DNA of 64,000 nt from Nitrosomonas sp. Lineage in GTDB: Bacteria; Pseudomonadota; Gammaproteobacteria; Burkholderiales; Nitrosomonadaceae. The first letter of the stretch is position 1. Each line of letters opens with the position of its first letter. Shown here in pieces: positions 46,660-56,615 of the stretch. The notes beneath the pieces are model-generated. The model saw nothing but the letters and a program-made list of their open reading frames with translations, made no database searches and had not been told where the DNA came from. Made by a program: the position numbers and the translations under genes. Location of the stretch: the NCBI GenBank assembly GCA_024281675.1, contig JAMXAG010000009.1, positions 31,007 through 95,006 of the forward strand, in the 5' to 3' direction.

Positions 46660-47996
46660 TATCTTTAAGCCAGCGCGTTCTATTTAGCGCTACTCTGGTA
46701 TTGCTAGCATTTATGATTGGGATTGCATTGACATTGGATCGTGCATTTTATGATAGTGCGCGTTTAGGTGTACAAGACCGTTTATTTGCAAAATTATTGA
46801 TGCTGATGGGTGATGCAGAAGTTGATGATACGGGCGTATTAGATTTAGAAACCAACTTGATTGATGCAGAACTAGGGCATGTGAATTCTGATACCTACGG
46901 ATTTGTAATCGATCAAGCAGGAGCAATATTGTGGCGCTCCACTTCATCGCTGAATGAAAACATTCCGGCCATCTCTCCTCTAGACAAAGGGACAAAAGTA
47001 TTTGAACAATTGACGCTCGGCGATCAAACCTATTTTATCTATCGCTATGCAGTGACTTGGGAAACACCTGCTGGGGAGTATCCATTGACGTTTGTCGTTG
47101 TTACCAATACGACATTATTTGATGCACAGATTACGCAATATCGTGAGGATTTATGGGGGTGGCTGATTGCCTTGATTGCCTTATTGCTGTTTATGCAAAT
47201 GCTGGCGTTACGTTGGGGGTTGAAGCCATTGCGAAACGTTTCAATGGAGCTTGCTGCGATAGAATCGGGTGCGCAAGAAAGCTTGAAAGGGAATTACCCA
47301 AGCGAATTAAAATTGTTAACAGATAATATTAATTCTTTAATTAATCACGAACACAAGCAGCAAAAACGTTACCGTAATGGTTTGGCTGATTTGGCGCATA
47401 GCCTTAAAACGCCACTTGCAGTACTACAGGGTGCTGTAAATTGTGAAGAAGATGAAGTGTCTCGGCGCAAAATTATCCATGAACAGATTGATCGCATGGA
47501 CAACATTATCCAATACCAATTGCGCCGCGCAGTTACGGCAGGAAGTTCCACGGGGATGGCGTTGGTACTACTAAAACCTATGGTGGATAGAATTATCAAT
47601 ACAGTGCAAAAAGCATATCGTACAAAGCAGCCGGAAATAGTTGTTCAGATGGATGATGTTGTTGGCGTACGCATCGACGAAGGAGATTTAATGGAATTAC
47701 TTGGGAATTTGATTGACAATGCCTTTAAATGGTGTCGTAACAGTATTCAAGTTTGCGCAGAATGCCGAGATAATCAGGTAGTAATCCAAGTAAAAGATGA
47801 CGGCCCTGGTATTCCATCACAGGAAGCCGATAGAATTTTGGAACGCTGTGTTCGCGCCGATCAATCTACTCCTGGGCATGGTATCGGATTGGCCATTGTA
47901 CACGACATTATTCAAGCTTATGGTGGGGAAATGGCCATAGCAAATAATCCAGCAGGTGGCGCTTGCGTTGCATTGTACTTAAAGAAAAATAAATAA
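46656..47996 (+). CDS. Sensor histidine kinase (PhoQ/QseC-like)
   Basis: A 446-residue inner-membrane kinase. Membrane segments near residues 8-26 and 168-188 border a periplasmic sensor domain of about 140 residues (NLIDAELGHVNSDTYGFVID). HAMP-like linker, then DLAHSLKTPLAVLQGAVN with the phosphorylated His, LLGNLIDNAFKWC (N box), VKDDGPGIPSQEADRILERC (G1), and GHGIGLAIVHDIIQAYGG (G2). The architecture resembles PhoQ-type kinases. It is translationally coupled to the regulator. Confidence 0.93.
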   Translation: MISLSQRVLFSATLVLLAFMIGIALTLDRAFYDSARLGVQDRLFAKLLMLMGDAEVDDTGVLDLETNLIDAELGHVNSDTYGFVIDQAGAILWRSTSSLNENIPAISPLDKGTKVFEQLTLGDQTYFIYRYAVTWETPAGEYPLTFVVVTNTTLFDAQITQYREDLWGWLIALIALLLFMQMLALRWGLKPLRNVSMELAAIESGAQESLKGNYPSELKLLTDNINSLINHEHKQQKRYRNGLADLAHSLKTPLAVLQGAVNCEEDEVSRRKIIHEQIDRMDNIIQYQLRRAVTAGSSTGMALVLLKPMVDRIINTVQKAYRTKQPEIVVQMDDVVGVRIDEGDLMELLGNLIDNAFKWCRNSIQVCAECRDNQVVIQVKDDGPGIPSQEADRILERCVRADQSTPGHGIGLAIVHDIIQAYGGEMAIANNPAGGACVALYLKKNK

Positions 47997-48069
47997 TAAC
48001 CCAGAAAAGCCTTCGTCAATTGCTATCTTGAGTCAGGAACTTCAGAGTGAAGTTCACAATTTGCATAAT

Positions 48070-48408
48070 TTACTCGCCAAATGCATTTTGAATCCAGTCA
48101 ATCTTTTGCCCATTAATACCGCTGAGTAAAATGACATCAAAACGGCAGGGTGGATCGTTGTCGATCTCTGCCAAATAGTGACGGGCAGTGCGGAGTAGTT
48201 TGGCTTGTTTTGTCGGTGTGATGCTGGAAGCTGCGCCACCAAAAGTGTCTCGTGTACGCATGCGGACTTCAACAAAAACTAAAGTGTTGTTATCCTGCAT
48301 GATCAAATCAATTTCACCAAAGCGGCAGCGATAATTTTGCGTAATCAGAATTAATGAGAGCTGCTGTAAATAGGTTGCTGCGATTTTTTCAGCTTCATGG
48401 CCGTTCAT
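48070..48408 (-). CDS. yraN: YraN/UPF0102 family endonuclease-like protein
   Basis: A 112-residue protein. Motifs: GHEAEKIAATYLQQLSLILI, NYRCRFGEIDLIMQDNNTLV and FVEVRMR form a PD-(D/E)XK-like restriction-fold core, with active-site residues E, D and ExR. Function in cells is not firmly known; it may act on DNA junctions or uptake. Its ATG overlaps the lpoA stop by 4 bp, the conserved rsmI/lpoA/yraN neighbourhood of gamma- and betaproteobacteria. Confidence 0.9.
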   Translation of the reverse strand: MNGHEAEKIAATYLQQLSLILITQNYRCRFGEIDLIMQDNNTLVFVEVRMRTRDTFGGAASSITPTKQAKLLRTARHYLAEIDNDPPCRFDVILLSGINGQKIDWIQNAFGE

Positions 48409-49538
48409 GGTTCCGATTGCGGTGCTACTGAAGCTGGGATTGTTCGTTGTATATCCAGTAGTTGTACTTGACCCTGTATAAATTGTGCTGAGACGGGTTC
48501 GCGAATGAATTGGTTGGCCGGTGCTGCACGCACAAACCCCGTGACGCCGTCAAAGCTGATTTCATTGATAAACAATGGGTCGAGTAAATGTGTCATCAAG
48601 CGAAATGCATCGATTCCTAATGCATACAAACGTTCCATATCCATATTTTTAATGGTGCGATTCTGGCGATAGGCCATTACGGCTGGATGGTCGAATTGCA
48701 ATAACCACGGCATATCAACAAAGCGAATTTCATTCAGATCATTGTTGAGTAGGGTGTTATCATTGCCAGTGTAAACTTGAGAGGTGGCAAAAATCGGTAC
48801 ATCTGTCGCAATGTAAGGTCGCACGATACGTGCTTTATCTGCACCCAAAGCAAGAAAAACCAATTGATTGTCGTTGCTGCTCAATTTCTTCAATTGCGGT
48901 AATTGCTGCTGGTCATCAGCATGACGAAAAAATGCTAAAGCGCCACCTTCATGCTGCCAGCGTTCACTAAAGGCTGCTTGCAGACGTTTCGACAAGCCAC
49001 TGTTGTCGCCAATTATTAAAGCTTGTGTTTTTCCACTGTCACGTGCCAGTTGCGCAACTTGGCTCGCTTCAGCTTCCATTTGCAAACCAAACAAAAACAG
49101 TTGGGTGGGTATTGCAGTAGTATTATCAACCGTATTCAAGGCCAGAGTCGGCACTGTTACACGTTGACTCGATGCAATTGCAGCAACGCCGTCCCGAGTC
49201 AGTGGGCCCACCACAAATTCAGCACCTGCATCCAATGCTTCGTGGTAGGTCAGAAGAATATCCAGCGGATCATCACCGGTTGAATAAATACGGATAACGA
49301 GTTGCAACGGTTCTTCGCGCATCGTGGCAGCAATAAAGCCTGCTTTGACTTGATCTGCCGCTTCACTAAAGGCGGGTGATTCCAACGGTAAAATGAGTGC
49401 AATGTGCGGTGTTTTTACTGATTTAGAAACATCTCCTTGATAAGGAGGCTGGTTAAAATAAGTATCGGTAGTCGCTGATGCGAGATTGCCGGATAATGCC
49501 AGCGTTATGATCAAAACAAGAGTGAATATACGCGGCAC
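48405..49538 (-). CDS. lpoA: Penicillin-binding protein activator LpoA (LppC family)
   Basis: A periplasmic-binding-fold protein that activates PBP1A during cell-wall synthesis. It corresponds to the C-terminal domain of E. coli LpoA: PHIALILPLESPAFSEAADQ, AEFVVGPLTRDGVAAIAS, YALGIDAFRLM. Its N-terminal signal has FTLVLIITLALSGNLASA but no lipobox Cys is visible, unlike the usual lipoprotein. I start at a GTG at 49538 (377 aa), as the ORF upstream to 49625 would overlap the conserved start of rsmI. The start is not certain. yraN follows with a 4-bp overlap. Confidence 0.8.
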   Translation of the reverse strand: MPRIFTLVLIITLALSGNLASATTDTYFNQPPYQGDVSKSVKTPHIALILPLESPAFSEAADQVKAGFIAATMREEPLQLVIRIYSTGDDPLDILLTYHEALDAGAEFVVGPLTRDGVAAIASSQRVTVPTLALNTVDNTTAIPTQLFLFGLQMEAEASQVAQLARDSGKTQALIIGDNSGLSKRLQAAFSERWQHEGGALAFFRHADDQQQLPQLKKLSSNDNQLVFLALGADKARIVRPYIATDVPIFATSQVYTGNDNTLLNNDLNEIRFVDMPWLLQFDHPAVMAYRQNRTIKNMDMERLYALGIDAFRLMTHLLDPLFINEISFDGVTGFVRAAPANQFIREPVSAQFIQGQVQLLDIQRTIPASVAPQSEP

Positions 49539-49545
49539 CCAAAGT

Positions 49546-50403
49546 ATGCTAGGAAAAAGCGCATTATATGTAGTGGCCACGCCAATCGGGAATCTGAATG
49601 ATATTAGTTTACGTGCATTGGACATATTGAAAACAGTCGATGTGGTTGCGGTTGAACATATACAAAATTCTAAATATTTATTAATGACACATGGTATTTC
49701 AGTACCATTGATCAGTTTGCATCAACATAATGAAGTTGAGGTAACAAATAAGATATTAACACTATTAGCAGAAGGCAAGAATGTGGCATTGATAACCGAT
49801 GCTGGAACACCAGCAATTTCTGATCCAGGTGCAATTTTGGTTCAGCAAATTCGTGCAAAAGGTTATCCGGTTATTCCCATTCCAGGTGCGAATGCTGCAA
49901 TTTGTGCGTTATCGGCGGCGGGTATCACAGACCCACATTTTTTCTTTTATGGTTTTTTGCCAACAAAATCGATGGCGCGCCAGCGTGAATTGGTCAAATT
50001 TAAGTCACAGTCATATCCTGCAATATTTTATGAGGCGCCGCACCGGATTATCGAATGTATTGAAGACATGATCGAAGTCTTCGGTGCAAACCGCACGCTG
50101 ACGCTTGCGCGTGAGTTGACCAAAGTATTTGAGACGATCCACGTAAGTTCATTGGCAGAAACCCTAAGTTGGCTCAAATCGGATATTTATCAACAAAAAG
50201 GGGAATTCGTGCTAATACTGTCTGGTAATGAAAAACCTGATAAATCGCAAGTGAGCGAACAGGCACACGATACCTTGAAATACTTATTGGCTGAGTTACC
50301 GCTTAAACAAGCCGTAAAACTTGCAACAGTAATTACTGGCGAGAATAAGAATACGCTGTATCAAGTTGCATTACGTTTGAAACAACCCGATCAATCAGAA
50401 TGA
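49546..50403 (+). CDS. rsmI: 16S rRNA 2'-O-methyltransferase RsmI (C1402)
   Basis: A 285-residue SAM-dependent methyltransferase of the tetrapyrrole-methylase fold. ALYVVATPIGNLNDISLRAL is the N-terminal family signature, LITDAGTPAISDPGAILVQQ the SAM loop, FYGFLPTKSMARQRELVKF and IFYEAPHRIIECIEDM further blocks. It methylates the ribose of C1402 in 16S rRNA. The ATG at 49546 gives the normal N-terminus; the frame is open to 49486. lpoA starts divergently a few bases away, so the two promoters must overlap coding DNA. Confidence 0.92.
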   Translation: MLGKSALYVVATPIGNLNDISLRALDILKTVDVVAVEHIQNSKYLLMTHGISVPLISLHQHNEVEVTNKILTLLAEGKNVALITDAGTPAISDPGAILVQQIRAKGYPVIPIPGANAAICALSAAGITDPHFFFYGFLPTKSMARQRELVKFKSQSYPAIFYEAPHRIIECIEDMIEVFGANRTLTLARELTKVFETIHVSSLAETLSWLKSDIYQQKGEFVLILSGNEKPDKSQVSEQAHDTLKYLLAELPLKQAVKLATVITGENKNTLYQVALRLKQPDQSE

Positions 50404-50473
50404 ATCAGGAATGAGGTGGGAAGTCCGCGTGCTAAGTTATAATTGATTATTTCAATTATTCGAGGGATTTCCT

Positions 50474-51523
50474 TTGTCATCCTTTTTAACGCATCTCACG
50501 ATTACTCGCCCGGATGACTGGCATTTGCATTTGCGTGATGGTGAACAACTAAAAGACGTGTTGCCGTACACCGCGCGGCAGTTTGCGCGCGCTATCATCA
50601 TGCCGAATCTACGTGCTCCGGTGGTTACTACCGAGATGGCGCAAGCGTATTACACTCGTGTCGTATCGGCGCTGCCTGAAGAGTTGCGAGGCCAGTTCCA
50701 ACCGCTGATGACCCTATATTTGACCGATAACACGCAGCCATCAGAAATTGTGCGCGCAAAAAACAGCGGCATTGTGCAGGCGGTAAAATTGTATCCAGCT
50801 GGAGCGACAACCCATTCTGATGCGGGGGTCACTGATATTTCCAAATGTTTTGAGACTTTAGCTGAAATGGAAAAGCAGGATATACCGCTATTGGTTCATG
50901 GAGAAGTGACTGATCCGGATATTGATGTGTTTGATCGAGAAAAGATTTTCATCGAGCGTGTGCTAATTGCACTGACGCAACGGTTTCCACAGTTACGGAT
51001 AGTATTTGAGCATGTCACGACTCGGGATGCGGTTGAGTTTGTCAAACAATCCTCGGTAAAAATCGCAGCAACTATTACGGCGCATCATCTTTTATTGAAT
51101 CGAAATGCATTGTTTCAAGGTGGCATTCGACCGCATCATTATTGTTTGCCCATTCTTAAGCGGGAAACGCACCGGCAAGCGTTGCTACAAGCTGCCACGA
51201 GTGGCAATGCTAAATTCTTCCTGGGCACGGACAGCGCGCCGCATGCACTGATGAATAAAGAACATTCGTGTGGCTGCGCTGGCATTTTTACCGCACATGC
51301 TGCAATGGAGTTATATGCTGCTGCTTTTGAACAAGCCGGGGCACTCGATAGATTGGAAGGCTTTGCCAGTTTTTTTGGTGCAGATTTCTATCGATTACCG
51401 CGCAATACCAATACGATCACGCTGCAGCAGAAAGTCTGGATGATTCCCAAACAGTATGCTTTTGCTGGAGAAGTATTGGTACCTTTGTATGCGAATGCAG
51501 AATTATCCTGGAAAATGGGGTAG
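50474..51523 (+). CDS. pyrC: Dihydroorotase, class II
   Basis: A 349-residue zinc amidohydrolase closing the ring in pyrimidine synthesis. DDWHLHLRDG has the HxH metal ligands; VKLYPAGATTHSDAGVTD holds the carbamylated Lys; LLVHGEVTD, FEHVTTRDAVEFVK and LGTDSAPHALMNKE hold the other His/Asp ligands. E. coli PyrC is 348 aa. The start is a TTG at 50474 with GAGGG 7 bases upstream. Confidence 0.96.
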   Translation: MSSFLTHLTITRPDDWHLHLRDGEQLKDVLPYTARQFARAIIMPNLRAPVVTTEMAQAYYTRVVSALPEELRGQFQPLMTLYLTDNTQPSEIVRAKNSGIVQAVKLYPAGATTHSDAGVTDISKCFETLAEMEKQDIPLLVHGEVTDPDIDVFDREKIFIERVLIALTQRFPQLRIVFEHVTTRDAVEFVKQSSVKIAATITAHHLLLNRNALFQGGIRPHHYCLPILKRETHRQALLQAATSGNAKFFLGTDSAPHALMNKEHSCGCAGIFTAHAAMELYAAAFEQAGALDRLEGFASFFGADFYRLPRNTNTITLQQKVWMIPKQYAFAGEVLVPLYANAELSWKMG

Positions 51524-51590
51524 CGTTTTGTTGATGGCGGAAATGATACAATTCCCGTCTATTTATTCAGTTTCACGCCGGAGATAATGC

Positions 51591-53561
51591 ATGTCCACGA
51601 TTGAATCATCGCTTAATGAAACGCGGATTTTTCCCCCTGCGAAGACATTTTCCACCCAAGCCAATGTGTCAAGTTTTGCGGCTTACACTGCCTTGTGCCA
51701 AGAGGCAGAGAATGATTATAAGCGTTTTTGGGGTAATCAGGCGTGTGAGCAAATTATTTGGCAACAATCTTTCGATCAAGTGTTGGATGATCAGAATTTT
51801 CCTTTTTGCCAATGGTTCAAGGGTGGTCTGTTGAATGTTTCCTATAACTGCCTTGATCGACACTTGGTAACACAAGCCGAAAAGATCGCGATTATTTTTG
51901 AATCGGATGAAGGTAACGTGTCTCGAGTGACGTATCGTGAATTGCATCAATCTGTGTGCCAATTTGCCAATGCTTTGAAAAAGCAAGGTGTTAATAAAGG
52001 CGACCGCGTTATTATTTATATGCCAATGGGGATTGAAGCCGTCGTGGCGATGCAAGCGTGTGCACGCATTGGTGCTATTCATTCGGTCGTGTTTGGGGGG
52101 TTTTCCGCGAAAAGCTTACATGAGCGTATCGTGGATGCTGGTGCCGTTGCCGTGATTACTGCTGATGAACAAGTGCGTGGCGGTAAGAGAAACCCGCTTA
52201 AATTGACTGTTGATGAAGCCATGAATATGGATGGCACGGCTTCAATCAAGCGCGTCATTGTGTATCGTCGCACGGGTGCTGCAGTAACCTTAGATCCGGT
52301 GCGAGATGTCTGGTGGGATGAAATCATTCAGCATGTCGATTCTTCGTGTGAACCTGAATGGGTCGATGCGGAACATCCCTTGTTTACGCTTTATACCTCT
52401 GGTTCTACCGGTAAACCCAAAGGTGTGCAACATTCGAGCGCAGGCTATTTGCTAGGGGTAAAATTGTCCATGCAGTGGGTGTTTGACTACAAACCGACCG
52501 ATGTGTTTTGGTGTACAGCCGACGTCGGTTGGATTACCGGGCATAGCTATGTCGCCTATGGACCGCTTGCCATGGGGGCTACGCAAGTGATTTTTGAGGG
52601 AGTGCCCACTTTTCCACATCCTGGGCGTTTTTGGGAAATTATTCAAAAGCATCAGGTGACAACTTTTTATACCGCGCCTACCGCGATTCGCTCGTTGATA
52701 AAATTGGGGGCTGATTTGCCAGCGCAATATGATTTATCATCATTGCGATTGCTTGGGTCCGTGGGGGAACCTATTAATCCTGAAGCATGGATGTGGTTTT
52801 ATGAGAAAGTGGGTCAGACCCGCTGTCCGATCGTCGATACTTGGTGGCAAACCGAGACCGGTAGCCATATGATTGCTCCATTGCCGGGTGCCATAACACT
52901 TAAACCTGGTTCCTGTACTTTCCCGGTGCCCGGCATTGCCGCCGCGATTGTGGATGAGGAAGGACATGAAATGGGTAACGGAAAAGGGGGATTGTTAGTC
53001 ATTAAAAAACCGTTTCCTTCACAAGTGCAAACATTGTGGGGCGATCCTGAGCGTTTCAAGAAAACATATTTTCCGGCAGGGATTGCAAATGGCCAATATT
53101 ACCTTGCTGGTGATTCAGCCTACCGCGATCAAGACGGATATTTTTGGATTATGGGACGGATTGATGACGTTTTGAACGTTTCCGGTCACCGCCTTGGAAC
53201 CATGGAGATTGAATCGGCGCTGGTTGCACATCCCTTGGTAGCAGAAGCTGCGGTGGTCGGCAAACCCCATGAAGTAAAGGGTGAAGCCATTGTCGCTTTT
53301 GTGACACTCAAAGGATCCTATCCCGAGGGTAATGCAGTTATCGAGATTACCAATGCCTTGCGTGATTGGGTGGCCAAGCAAATTGGCCCAATTGCTAAGC
53401 CAGATGAAATTCGTTTCGGTGAGAATTTGCCTAAAACTCGCTCTGGTAAAATCATGCGCCGTTTATTGCGCGCTTTGGCCAAAGGCGAGGAAATTACACA
53501 GGATGTTTCTACCTTGGAGAATCCTGCTATTCTTGAACAATTAAAATCAACTCCCCAGTAA
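51591..53561 (+). CDS. acs: Acetyl-CoA synthetase (AMP-forming)
   Basis: A 656-residue ANL-superfamily enzyme that activates acetate with ATP and CoA. P-loop [33 protein letters not shown] (acetyl pocket and adenine), [20 protein letters not shown] (hinge) and [20 protein letters not shown] with the acetylatable catalytic Lys. GGAG lies before the ATG. A metallo-beta-lactamase-fold gene follows 41 bp later on the same strand and may be co-transcribed. Confidence 0.97.
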   Translation: MSTIESSLNETRIFPPAKTFSTQANVSSFAAYTALCQEAENDYKRFWGNQACEQIIWQQSFDQVLDDQNFPFCQWFKGGLLNVSYNCLDRHLVTQAEKIAIIFESDEGNVSRVTYRELHQSVCQFANALKKQGVNKGDRVIIYMPMGIEAVVAMQACARIGAIHSVVFGGFSAKSLHERIVDAGAVAVITADEQVRGGKRNPLKLTVDEAMNMDGTASIKRVIVYRRTGAAVTLDPVRDVWWDEIIQHVDSSCEPEWVDAEHPLFTLYTSGSTGKPKGVQHSSAGYLLGVKLSMQWVFDYKPTDVFWCTADVGWITGHSYVAYGPLAMGATQVIFEGVPTFPHPGRFWEIIQKHQVTTFYTAPTAIRSLIKLGADLPAQYDLSSLRLLGSVGEPINPEAWMWFYEKVGQTRCPIVDTWWQTETGSHMIAPLPGAITLKPGSCTFPVPGIAAAIVDEEGHEMGNGKGGLLVIKKPFPSQVQTLWGDPERFKKTYFPAGIANGQYYLAGDSAYRDQDGYFWIMGRIDDVLNVSGHRLGTMEIESALVAHPLVAEAAVVGKPHEVKGEAIVAFVTLKGSYPEGNAVIEITNALRDWVAKQIGPIAKPDEIRFGENLPKTRSGKIMRRLLRALAKGEEITQDVSTLENPAILEQLKSTPQ

Positions 53562-53602
53562 ATGCTGACAGATTTTTTTCATAGGATCGTTGAGTAACCG
53601 CT

Positions 53603-54571
53603 ATGGTATTACCATTGGTAACAGAGTTTGGTCATGGCATCAGTGCCATTGATGCACAATATCATCGGCCTTGTCGTGCCGCGATTCATTTGCTCGTTGA
53701 ACAAGGTATGGCGGCATTGATCGATACCGGAACGAATTTTTCCATACCGGGTGTAGTTGAGGTCCTCAAGTCAAAGCGCATTCCGCTTGAGAACATTGCT
53801 TATGTTATCTTGACGCATATTCACCTGGATCATGCGGGTGGTGCGAGCGAATGTATGCACCTTTTCCCCAATGCGAAACTGGTGGTGCATCCGCGCGGGG
53901 CTAGCCACATGATTAACCCAACTCGATTGGTGGCAGGTGCCTCTAGCGTGTATGGCGCAGAAGAGTTCAAGCGCGTGTATGGCGAAATTCAGTGTATTGA
54001 TGAGCATAGGATTATCGAAGCGCCCGATAATCATTGTATTGATCTGAATGGCCGGTTACTGTGCTTCCTGGATACGCCGGGACATGCGCGCCATCATGTT
54101 TGTATTTATGACGAGCGTAGCCAAAGTATGTTTACCGGTGATACATTTGGCGTGTCGTATCGAGAGTTTGATGTGAATGGAATGGAGTTTGTTTTTCCTA
54201 CTACTTCGCCAGTGCAATTTGATCCAGATGCAGCCCATGCTTCGCTCGATCGAATCATGAGTTTTAAACCGCAATTTGCTTATCTGACACACTACAGCCG
54301 TATTACGCACTTGGAGCAGCATGCGAATGCGATGCACCGTTTGATCGATGCGCATGTCGCCATCGCACAAAATGCCAACACGCCGCAATCGGATCGGCAA
54401 TCGGTTATTTCAGAAGAGCTAAAAGCATTATTCAAACAATGCTTATCGACCCATGACTGTCGTTTATCTGAAGTGGAGGTTAATCAATTATTACGATCGG
54501 ATATCAAGCTTAATGCTCAAGGCTTAGTTTACTGGTTGGATCACCCGACAGAGCGGTTTAAAAGTATTTAA
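53603..54571 (+). CDS. Metallo-beta-lactamase-fold hydrolase
   Basis: A 322-residue protein. YVILTHIHLDHAGGASECMH is the HxHxDH metal motif; LDTPGHARHHVCIYDERS and FTGDTFGVSYREFDVNG give the third His and the bridging Asp; FAYLTHYSRITH gives the last His. The C-terminal 80 residues form a helical extension. Related proteins hydrolyse thioesters or phosphodiesters or carry flavin-type partners. The place after acs might suggest an acyl-CoA or acetyl thioester substrate, but that is a guess. Confidence 0.82.
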   Translation: MVLPLVTEFGHGISAIDAQYHRPCRAAIHLLVEQGMAALIDTGTNFSIPGVVEVLKSKRIPLENIAYVILTHIHLDHAGGASECMHLFPNAKLVVHPRGASHMINPTRLVAGASSVYGAEEFKRVYGEIQCIDEHRIIEAPDNHCIDLNGRLLCFLDTPGHARHHVCIYDERSQSMFTGDTFGVSYREFDVNGMEFVFPTTSPVQFDPDAAHASLDRIMSFKPQFAYLTHYSRITHLEQHANAMHRLIDAHVAIAQNANTPQSDRQSVISEELKALFKQCLSTHDCRLSEVEVNQLLRSDIKLNAQGLVYWLDHPTERFKSI

Positions 54572-54604
54572 GTGCATGGTTCTACAAAGCATCTTGCTAG
54601 AGTT

Positions 54605-55654
54605 TTAAGATTGAACGATGGTCAATGTGGAAAGTGCTGTCAAATTCCAGCGTGGGTGGATGGTAAAGCTACGCGCTGGTTGCAGTTGCAGCATGGTATG
54701 GTTTTCTTGTGCGCTTAATCGCAAAGCGCCTGCCAAGGCAATCATTGCGCCATTATCGGTACAGAATTCTAATTCGGGATAGAAGACGGTCGCTCCAGCG
54801 AGTGTGGCTTTAGCGCTGAGGTTATTACGCAATTGATCATTGGCGCCTACGCCACCTGCTACAATCAATTGTTTTAGGCCGGTTTGTGATAGGGCAGTTA
54901 AGGATTTTTCTACTAAGACTTCGACAATCGCATCTTGAAAGGCCAAAGCAATGTCTGCACGTGTTTGTGGGGTTAGTTCGTGCTTATTGATTAATGTCAG
55001 TACGGCTGTTTTTAAACCACTGAAGCTAAAATTGTGGTCTTTACTATTCAGCATCGGTCTCGGTAGCTTGAAACGTCCAGATTGTCCTTGATGTGCAAGT
55101 TTCGATAAGGCTGCACCACCGGGATATCCCAGGCCGAGTAGCTTGGCAGTTTTATCAAACGCTTCACCGGCTGCGTCATCGACAGTTTCACCCAATAACA
55201 CATATTGACCGACTGCACTGACTTGCATCAGTTGTGTATGCCCTCCCGATACCAGCAATGCAATGAAAGGAAAATCTGGAGCGGGTTTCGATAATAAGGG
55301 GGATAGCAGATGTCCTTCCAAATGGTGTATGCCGATGACTGGGATATTAAGTGCAAAGCTCAGTGCAGCACCGACGCTGGCGCCAACTAATAATGCACCT
55401 GCTAAGCCAGGACCCTGCGTGTATGCGATAGCGTTGATTTGATTTAATGTGCGATTGGCGGCAAGTAACGTTTGTTGAATGAGTGGCAGAATGTGTCGGA
55501 TATGATCACGCGATGCTAATTCTGGCACGACACCGCCATATTCACTATGCATTGCGATCTGTGAATGCAGTGTGTGACTAAGTAAGCAGTGTTGCGTGTC
55601 AAAAAGTGCTATTCCAGTTTCATCACAGGAAGTTTCGATACCTAAAACAAGCAT
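54605..55654 (-). CDS. tsaD: tRNA N6-threonylcarbamoyltransferase TsaD
   Basis: Transfers the threonylcarbamoyl group to A37 of ANN-decoding tRNAs. I start at the ATG at 55654 (349 aa): [18 protein letters not shown] is the usual N-terminus. The HxxxH metal site is [15 protein letters not shown]; other Kae1 blocks are [48 protein letters not shown] and [15 protein letters not shown]. It is divergent from rpsU, an arrangement widely conserved in proteobacteria. Confidence 0.96.
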   Translation of the reverse strand: MLVLGIETSCDETGIALFDTQHCLLSHTLHSQIAMHSEYGGVVPELASRDHIRHILPLIQQTLLAANRTLNQINAIAYTQGPGLAGALLVGASVGAALSFALNIPVIGIHHLEGHLLSPLLSKPAPDFPFIALLVSGGHTQLMQVSAVGQYVLLGETVDDAAGEAFDKTAKLLGLGYPGGAALSKLAHQGQSGRFKLPRPMLNSKDHNFSFSGLKTAVLTLINKHELTPQTRADIALAFQDAIVEVLVEKSLTALSQTGLKQLIVAGGVGANDQLRNNLSAKATLAGATVFYPELEFCTDNGAMIALAGALRLSAQENHTMLQLQPARSFTIHPRWNLTALSTLTIVQS

Positions 55655-55675
55655 GGGAAAAATAAGTTGTTTTTC

Positions 55676-55705
55676 TTGGAGAGGCAATATTGTTAATGTT
55701 ATAAT
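55676..55705 (+). promoter_or_regulatory. Candidate sigma-70 promoter of rpsU
   Basis: TTGGAG (55676-55681) and TATAAT (55700-55705) are 18 bases apart, 68 bp before the rpsU start. It lies in the gap to the divergent tsaD. Confidence 0.55.
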
Positions 55706-55772
55706 TCGCAGCTTTTCGTTTCATCAGTTTTTGCTTATTCACATTATATAGGAATTAATCTAAAGGAGATTT

Positions 55773-55985
55773 ATGACGTCCATTAAAGTTAAGGAAAATG
55801 AACCATTTGAAGTTGCAATGCGACGATTTAAACGGTCTATTGAAAAAACAGGTATTTTGACAGAATTGCGTGCCCGTGAGTTTTACGAAAAACCAACCAC
55901 CGAGCGTAAGCGTAAATTAGCTGCCGCTGTCAAACGTAATTACAAACGTTTGCGTAGTCAGTTGTTACCTCCTAAACTTTATTGA
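55773..55985 (+). CDS. rpsU: 30S ribosomal protein S21
   Basis: A 70-residue very basic protein: [39 protein letters not shown], then [21 protein letters not shown]21 helps mRNA binding at the 16S 3' end. AAGGAG stands 5-6 bases before the ATG. First gene of the macromolecular-synthesis cluster. Confidence 0.97.
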   Translation: MTSIKVKENEPFEVAMRRFKRSIEKTGILTELRAREFYEKPTTERKRKLAAAVKRNYKRLRSQLLPPKLY

Positions 55986-56079
55986 CATTCATATTAGGTA
56001 ATAAGCGAAACGAATAAAATTTCCATGCTTTATTGCGCAGCATGGATTCCTCTTCATTTGTTGCTTTACGGTATTTCTA

Positions 56080-56526
56080 ATGAGTTTAAAACAAAAGATT
56101 ACTGACGATATGAAAGCAGCCATGCGTTCGGGTGATATTAAGCGACGCGATACGATCCGCTTACTACAAGCCGCAATCAAGCAGCGCGAGGTTGATGAAC
56201 GTATTGTGCTCGATGATGCTGCTATCATTATTGTGATCGAGAAAATGCTTAAACAGCGTAAAGATTCTATCGCGCAATATGAGGCCGCACGGCGCATGGA
56301 TCTGGCCGATATTGAAAAAGGGGAAGTGTCGATTTTAATGGACTACATGCCCCAACCGCTGAATGATGCAGAAATAACTGCATTGATTACAGAAACGATT
56401 GTTGCATCGGGTGCGCAAGGTGTGCGAGACATGGGTAAAGTGATGTCGATATTGAAACTGAAACTTGCCGGACGTGCTGATATGGCCAAGGTATCGGTCC
56501 TAATCAAAGAAAAATTATCGGGCTGA
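56080..56526 (+). CDS. yqeY: GatB/YqeY-domain protein
   Basis: A 148-residue protein: KQKITDDMKAAMRSGDIKRR, TIRLLQAAIKQREVDERI and GAQGVRDMGKVMSILKLKLAG are family blocks. The domain is like the tRNA-binding tail of GatB amidotransferase subunits. Its role as a free protein is not settled. It stands between rpsU and dnaG, the usual place in betaproteobacteria. Confidence 0.92.
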   Translation: MSLKQKITDDMKAAMRSGDIKRRDTIRLLQAAIKQREVDERIVLDDAAIIIVIEKMLKQRKDSIAQYEAARRMDLADIEKGEVSILMDYMPQPLNDAEITALITETIVASGAQGVRDMGKVMSILKLKLAGRADMAKVSVLIKEKLSG

Positions 56527-56615
56527 AATTCGTATTGAAAAGCACAATCGGGCAATTTTTGCGTAATTTGTCCGAGTGTCTTTATAATTTTGCTGAGTGT
56601 TATTGGATTCGCTAA

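Noticed and set aside
50404-50473. RNase P RNA gene after rsmI, as found in some proteobacteria
   Set aside because: Only 70 bp separate rsmI from pyrC, too short for rnpB, and no match to its conserved core is visible.
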